64,000 nucleotides of DNA from positions 186,001 through 250,000 of the forward strand of contig JAACJK010000068.1 in NCBI GenBank assembly GCA_013368325.1. The letters run 5' to 3'. The position numbers were made by a program, and so were the translations under genes. The stretch is from Ephemerocybe angulata (Eukaryota > Basidiomycota > Agaricomycetes > Agaricales > Psathyrellaceae). The first letter of the stretch is position 1; every line of letters starts with the position of its first letter. The notes under the pieces are model-generated. The model was not told the DNA's origin, did not search any database, and saw nothing but the letters and a program-made list of their open reading frames with translations. Shown piece by piece: positions 57,874 to 64,000 of the stretch.

Positions 57874-59979
57874 TTATTGCTTTGTGGCTTTAATCTTCTC
57901 CTTCCCGGAAAGTCGGCTTGTGTTATACGCGGACACATTCCCATTATGCAACCACCACTCAATATCAACCTTCATCCCTTCCCCTACCAGCCCGTCCTGT
58001 ATGGCTTCAACCGCTTGGGGCGGAGATACCGCCATCAAACACCCAGGATCTTCATGAACATCGTAGAACGGTCGATATCCGAGTGAATCGCCGGCGGCAG
58101 CACAGAAGCGGACTGCGAGCTGTGACTGTCGACTCTGGAAGTGTTGCGTAGTATCAACTGGTAACGCTCCTCCACTTATCCATTCTTTGACCCAGCAAAG
58201 TAGATGCAGTGCGAAGTCCGCCGCATCAGGATTTTTGGGAAAGTCTTTGAAGAGTTCGGGCCGGCCAATCACCCATTCGTTGATCCCGAAGCAGATAAAA
58301 TCAAGTTCCCTCAACCGTGGAGCGGTGAGATGATCGAGCCAATCTAACTTTTCAAAGAGACCACCGTGGAGGTGGAATACTTCTAGAGCGTCGGAGTGGT
58401 CCCTAATAAGTGTCTCGAGCCCTGCATTATCGGATCGTAGAGAGTGATCCAGCGTGTCGATGTAAAGCTCGCGAAGGGTGCATTTGGATCGCTTGATAAA
58501 CCTCGCGGCGGGAGTGAGGGCTCCCTTCCCGCCTGTCTCTGTGGTGATGTCGAATGTTCGAAGGTTTTTGCACGTGAGGGCGTCGAAAAACTGCTCGAGG
58601 TGCTTATGCGCTGTCCTGGTGTATACGCGCAGTATTTGGAGCTTGGGAAAGTCAATGCACGGCTCCTGACGCTCGTAACTGTATCCTCCCGAAAGCAAAC
58701 GGACAGTGAGGGACTCGAGTGAAAGCCGAGCAAGCTTGAGCATCGCGAGGAGTATGAAGTTTGAAGCACCCTCATATCCTAGCGTAAGGTGCGTAATCTG
58801 GGAATAGGGGAGAGTTGCATGGGCTGGCCTTCGCGGAGGTGGAGCTCGACGCGACGGAGGGCCGGGAAGTTAAGTGGGGAGAGCTTGATGAAAAATCTGT
58901 TTGGGGGCGCGCGACCGTCGAACATGAGACGCAAGGTATGTAGCTTCTTCCAGACCTTCTCTTCGTCTTTCTTCGCAAGGGCGGTCTGCCTGCGTGTCTG
59001 GTACGGACCCAGCTTGGGCGGCTGTCTGGCGTACATCTTCTCATAGATGTCATGGAAGTTCGTCATGATAGCGACAGCCTGGGCTAAATCTCGATCTAGC
59101 CAGCCCTGGTCTGGAACTTCTTCTTCTTCGTCGAGTAAGCGCTGAACCCATGCGGTGTCACAGTCATCGTAGATGGTGAGGCTCGCATGTCCCCTTTCTG
59201 GATCGAGTTAACCATATCGGTCACGCCAGGCCTGATAAATCCCGCTCCTTCTCGAGTAGAGCTCTTGGGATCTGGGTCTGCGTCGTATCTGGGCTTTATC
59301 AAGGTCAAGCTTACTGGCATTCCTGCGGGACTACGCTCGAGGTCGAGCCGCGTCCGTCGGACCTCGCCCGTGATGATCTCGTCCGGACTCTCGTCTATCA
59401 ATGCGGACACTCGAATCTCCTCCTTCGCCATGTCCTCGTCGCATGCGAACATGGGTGCAGGTGAACAATCGTCATCGAAGTGAACCTCGCGATGGGTCGC
59501 GTCGATCGTCTTGGCCCAGGTTCGACACACGGAGCGTAGCGTGCGATGCGCGACTTTGTCGACTGGCGGGTACGTGAACGCGGCGTGGACTGTGCGATCG
59601 ATCTTCAGCCCACGTTTGGACTGGGTAGGGGCAAAGTTTGTGACCAAGAGCTTGATGACCATGTCGAGAACCTCGGGTGGGATGCTTGCAACGTAGCATG
59701 GCTATACGGATAGTTTAGATCCTCGCCTGGTTTCATTGCAATGAAAGCACTTACATTTACGTCATCTGCACCAATCTCCCAAGTCGTCTTCGCTTTCTTA
59801 CTAGTCTGAGCTTCCATGTTTCCCATTGATACCTAGATACTTGTCAGTGAGGCTGTCGACGTGAAAGGAGTCAGATATTGGTCACATACACGCTCAGGCT
59901 TCGCGACTGGCTTGGGAGTCCGGTCGAGGTTCTTCGACGGCGCTTTAGTGCGTGCTTTCTTAGTTTTGTTTCGTGCCAT
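57874..59979 (-). pseudogene. F-box/LRR-like gene (subfamily A), two frameshifts
   Basis: Exon 1 (start 59979, MARNKTKKARTKAPSK), exon 2 (ending IGADDVN) and exon 3 (from about 59702, PCYVASIPPEVLDMVI) are normal. In exon 3 a single-base deletion near 59188 (GACATGCG where the paralogue has GACATTGCG) shifts the frame after MVNSIQKGD. A second change, a deletion of roughly 8 bp near 58810 within the block that reads LWVLPYSQ in paralogues, shifts it again. The last 289 codons (57874-58743) are open and keep all later blocks to IEWWLHNG. Two independent frameshifts make it a pseudogene, apparently young. Confidence 0.82.
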
Positions 59980-60049
59980 CACGAAATGCTGAATTGCTGT
60001 TGCCCCGATTAACTTTGGAAAAATTTCAGACGAAGGCTAGTACTCACCT

Positions 60050-60195
60050 GGTATTCGTCTTACGATTCACGAAAAGGAGGAGACGCTGGTGGTTGAGAGT
60101 TGAGAAGCGAATTGCATCCGGCGCTATCAAAATCGCGGTTGAACATCCGCGTGATGAACGCGGGTGGGGTGGCTATTGTTCGCTTTGTTCAGCTT
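60050..60195. repeat. Duplicated upstream block of subfamily A genes
   Basis: The core GTTGAGAGTTGAGAAGCGAA, then ATCAAAATCGCGGTTGAACA and TCCGCGTGATGA, is shared with 44955-45068 and 56941-57070. It is located about 100 bp upstream of the start codon in each case. Confidence 0.75.
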
Positions 60196-60684
60196 GCTGA
60201 GCATTCCGCGTTCTCGATTCTACGCAGAACTCTTATGGACGAGATTATTAGCCTTCGCTCAGTGCGTATAGAAATTGTCCAAAATAAGATAATATCCAGC
60301 AATAAAGGCAACGCGCAGCGGTAAGTAGAAATGGGGAAATGGAGAACAGGTCCTAATCCCATCAGGCAGCCAGTGTTGCAGGGAGGGACGGAACCGGGCG
60401 GTGTAGTCTAGGCATGTTTGGTTTATCTTTTGAAATATTCTGGGCTCAGATTACGCGACTATTGACGACGACTTCTCCTAAATTGGGATAAGGATACATG
60501 TTTGTCCACCATCCAACATTTGAACTCCGTTTGCGCAATCAACACAAGCAAACACACCTTGATTTTGAACCACTTCCTGCCCGCAAGCTACGCCCGCCCC
60601 AGTCTACAATACGCCAGGTTCGTGCCTTCGTTTCCCGTGCTTTCACTTACATCTTTGGATTGAACTGCTCTACAGTCTAGAAAC

Positions 60685-62887
60685 ATGGGAAAGAGAAAGA
60701 ACGAAGCATCAGGGGCCGATACAGATGGGAAGAAAGCAAAGCTACGCCATGCCAGCAATGAAGATCGACTTGCCGCTGCTACTGGATCAACTCCGATGGG
60801 AGAGCCCGGGGCGCACATCGGAGAACAGACCTTGAATGAGGTCGCAGCCGAGGCCTCCAGTGTAGCACTCCCACCACTTACAGTAGGCGACGCTGCTGAC
60901 AACAACGGAGCTGACACGAAACACGATGTGAGTACCCAATCCCAAGCAAAAGTGCAACCGACACTTACCGGGTGAATAGCAGGATGATGCCCATTCTTCG
61001 ATCAACGACGCACCTCAACCGGACTCAGAGGAGGTATGTATTTGACTTCAGAGCTACAGGGAGTCTTTACTGACGCATTAACGAATTCAGAAGACGACTC
61101 CGACTAACATTTTGGACCTTCCAGGCGAGATTCTCCTGGCAATATTGTACCTTTTGGTAGGCACCGGTCGAGACTTCGGTATTCAAGTCGACTTCAAAGC
61201 GCGCAATGTCTTTCGAAGCGTGTGCAGAACCTGGTGCGCGTATATCGATGGAGAAAGTAAATTTTGGACGGACGTCTACATCAAAGGCTCTCGGATACCA
61301 GCCGAGGACGAATACTTTTTGCGATCAGAACTCCCAGGCGACATCAACACCAGGGACAGGGAGTGGAAGAAGATGTATGATGCCCAGCGAGAGAAGCTCA
61401 GACAGGAGGCATGCGACAAGGCAGAAGTGCCGATTGCGGAGCTATCCATCGCGCGTAGTCAAAACCGGGATATCAACCTCATTCTCCTCGATCCTACATA
61501 TAGGCTCTATTCTGGAACTCTCGGCTTAGACCCCTTCTGTGTCGTCCCATATAGCGCACGCGAAGGGGTTCTGGAACTCATCAACTCGAGTTTGAAGGAA
61601 CGGAAGGTCACCAGTCTCTCGATCGTCTCCCGCAATGTCGGGTTCGTTAGGCAATTACTCGACCCAAGGCTAGACCACGAGCTCAAGCATCCATTCTACT
61701 GGGAACGGGGGTTGTTTGAACGCATGACGAACGAACAATTAGTTCGAATCTGCTTCTCCAAGGACCCCGATCCAGCTGTGTCTCGCCTGCCGCCCTCCAC
61801 ATCAATGTCATCCGAGACGGGAAAGGAAGAACGCGACGCGATGTCTGCGCGGATGACGCGCATGGATGAGGAGCGCGATGCCCTAGCAAAGGACCTGCAC
61901 ACTCTACGAATTTTTGAACCTCCGTACGCCGGTGAATGTCAAACACACTGGAACTCCGATTGGCAACGCTGCATTCTTCCCTCCGGGAAATATCCTGCCC
62001 TGCGCCGAGTCGAAATCAAGACCTTTCAGCATCTTCAACTCTTTGCGCTTCCATATCCCCAACTTACGCATCTGAAACTTGAAACCGAAGCGAAAGAGGA
62101 GATCTTGCTTGGGATCATCAAGGGATGTGTGGCACTCGAATTCCTGGCCATTGTACTGCCGGAAGAAGAGGGTGACATTCCTGGACCTATTTCCATGGTG
62201 CAGACGCGCGTCGCGGAGTTGCATATTACGCTTAACGGGTTCGAGAATACCGGCAAAGTCTTTATCAATAGACTCCAAACTCCTAACCTTTCGAGCCTCC
62301 AAATCGACTCCGACGTGGACTGCTCTGGACCAGTCAAAGAATTGATGCAGCGCTCGACGTGTCGCTCCACCCACTTTCACCTCAACCTCAACTACTTTAG
62401 GAGGACAACCGCTGAGAATCTACGAGAAACGTTGGAAATGGTGTCGAACTCGCTGGAGCGCTTCACGATCATGGGCCGTCTCAAGGACGAAGCCTGGCTC
62501 GAGGGCTTTAAGCCCGGGCTTCGGATGAAGTCGATGACACTGGACTTGGGGTATTCCAGGCCTCTTTTTGGGATGAAGAACGACCCAAGAACAGTGGTTG
62601 AGATATGCAAATTCTTCATGTACGCCCTGAGCTGGACTGCGGACTGGATGGAACAAGCTTCGGAGCTCGAAAGAGCAAATCGAAACTTCGCGTTTGTGTC
62701 TAGAAACAGACGCGGATCTCCGGACACATGGGGCGCTGGCGATTTCTCGGGGCAACAAGAGTCCGAAGAGATGTGCTCTTTGGTCAACAGGATTAAAGCC
62801 CCCAAGGCCTCCGTTCAGTGCCTGCCCTCATCGGTGGTTCAAGATCCCTCGGTACGAATCATCTTCCTACGTGATACACACGAATAG
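60685..62887 (+). CDS. F-box/LRR-like protein (subfamily B), intact
   Basis: Three exons (60685-60927, 60983-61033, 61091-62887) are in phase and give 696 aa. It starts MGKRKNEASGADTDGKKAK, a basic nuclear-signal-like N-terminus. Exon 3 opens with the F-box ILDLPGEILLAILYLL, then VFRSVCRTWCAYID and FWTDVYIKGSRIP. Blocks shared with the gene at 16263 are DINLILLDPTYRLYS, NVGFVRQLLDP, RDALAKDLHTLRIFEP, FALPYPQLTHLKL, MVSNSLERFTI and RMKSMTLDL. Unlike that gene it continues about 90 residues further (FMYALSWTADWMEQ), so it is the reference for the full length of subfamily B. Function inferred from F-box only. Confidence 0.85.
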
Positions 62888-63310
62888 CAGCTACTTAGAC
62901 TTCCATTAACAGCCCCTTAACCCCCTCACCACCCTACTCTAGCTCAAGCCTCGGTATCAATATGCATGCACATGCATAACGTTAGGGGTGATCTGATATC
63001 ATCCAGATCGCGTGCGGTTGGTTCGATTTTGTTGCCTCTTGTTCACGAACGTTGACGACGGCTGTGGCGAGTCTGCATCCACCCCCTTTTCCTTTCCCTC
63101 TTCCGCCCCCCTTTGCCCCGTATCTGGCGCGTCCTACCACTCTTTATCACCCATCCCTCTCTTCTTGGCGTTTCAGGATCAACAGCTCCGACGTTCGCCT
63201 TATAACGACCCAGTCCACGACGATTGCGACGACCCCATCCCCTCACCCATCCCAATCCCCGATTCCACCTTCGCATTCATTTCCAGGCCAAGCCATAGAA
63301 GCCCCCAGAT
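62888..63310. other. Promoter region of the chitin deacetylase gene
   Basis: No ORF supported. A pyrimidine-rich tract (about 63080-63120) precedes the start codon, as often near fungal transcription starts. A palindromic ATGCACATGCAT lies near 62963. Confidence 0.45.
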
Positions 63311-64000
63311 ATGCTCGTCATGAAGAATCTCCTCCCTCTTCTCTCGATCGTAGGCTTCCTGAGCACCGTCTTTGCGACTCCGTTGGAGAAGCGCGCCAAA
63401 GCCCAGGTGTTCAGATCGTGCACGGTGCCGAACACTGTTGCTCTTACCTTTGTGAGCTCCGACTTCTATGTGCCTCAGCGCTTGACTCATCTAGGACGTG
63501 AAGGATGACGGTCCATACATCTACATGTGCGTCCATCGAATGTCCATAGCAACGTTCCACTTTGGAGATTGACCGCACGGGGCAGGAACGACCTCATCAA
63601 CACTCTAAACAAAGAGAACGTAAAGGCCACATTCTTCTTCAGCACGTATCACCACACTCCTTCGACCGCACATCCTTTGATCTAACGAGCTCCTTGCACT
63701 TTTAGACGGCAACAACTGTACGCACGCCTACCTCCCCACTATCCTTTCCAAAGACCAACGGCCCCTCTTACGCGCTCTCTCTCTTCCTCTTTCGTGATTT
63801 AGGGGCATGTATCTACAACGACGACAACATCCGCAACATCAAGCGCGCCTACGATAGTGGCCACCAGCTCGGCTCGCACACCTGGTCGCACAAAGACCTC
63901 ACCACCCTCTCCTGGGACCAAAGTGAGTTTCCACATCCCATCCCAGCCCCAATCGTACGAGCTACACGAAGCATGGTTAATATCTAACCCCTCTTTCGAT
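63311..64000 (+). CDS. Secreted chitin deacetylase (CE4), 5' part
   Basis: The gene runs off the window. Exons: 63311 (or the ATG at 63320)-63451, 63504-63526, 63586-63641, 63706-63717, 63803-63922. A signal peptide (NLLPLLSIVGFLSTVFA) is followed by a Kex2-like PLEKR. Splicing yields the NodB motif TFDDGP and, later, SHTWSH, which together supply the catalytic Asp and the metal-binding Asp-His-His. NGNNW and IYNDD fit the basidiomycete chitin deacetylase family, which removes acetyl groups from cell-wall chitin. Oddities are a 12-bp exon (63706-63717) and an intron that fits only with a GC donor (GCACGT at 63642). All phases are consistent. Confidence 0.83.

Overview
The window reads as a nuclear contig from a filamentous basidiomycete, probably an Agaricomycete. 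The evidence is dense genes with many short (about 45-60 nt) GT-AG introns, a Ty3/gypsy element, a KDZ-type transposase, a fungal TET/JBP dioxygenase and a secreted chitin deacetylase. I cannot name the species. Gene models were built by hand: each multi-exon model was kept only when splice sites, intron phases and family similarity agreed.

Layout. 1-3331 is the 3' part of a decayed Ty3/gypsy pol. 3547-9930 holds relics of an F-box/leucine-rich-like family. 10672-16408 is a 1,465-bp direct repeat, two near-identical copies exactly 4,272 bp apart, flanking a retroelement gag region. 16263-21131 holds two apparently intact F-box-like genes transcribed divergently. 23365-44180 is the centrepiece: a 20.8-kb insertion inside another F-box-like gene. 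The C-terminal half of that gene lies at 21927-23364 and the N-terminal half at 44181-44846, both on the minus strand, in the correct order and in the same frame. The insertion has a 6-7 bp target duplication (CAAGTT/C), and an inverted motif lies 68-69 bp inside both ends. It carries a complete nine-exon KDZ transposase, a TET/JBP dioxygenase and about seven further open genes. 45617-62887 is a cluster of F-box-like genes. One of them is interrupted by a 944-bp element with long terminal inverted repeats, and one is a frameshifted pseudogene. A four-span membrane protein gene sits at 51990-53010. The window ends in the 5' part of a chitin deacetylase gene.

How it works together. The host background is a rapidly turning-over cluster of about ten related F-box/LRR-like genes, of which five look intact. 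Mobile DNA has repeatedly landed in them. The large element groups a transposase with a predicted 5-methylcytosine oxidase and putative DNA-binding proteins, which fits the published association of fungal TET/JBP genes with KDZ transposons. All its major cargo genes read through without stops in hand-spliced models, and the interrupted host gene shows no other damage, so the insertion looks recent. Functions given for cargo genes without a named domain are unknown.
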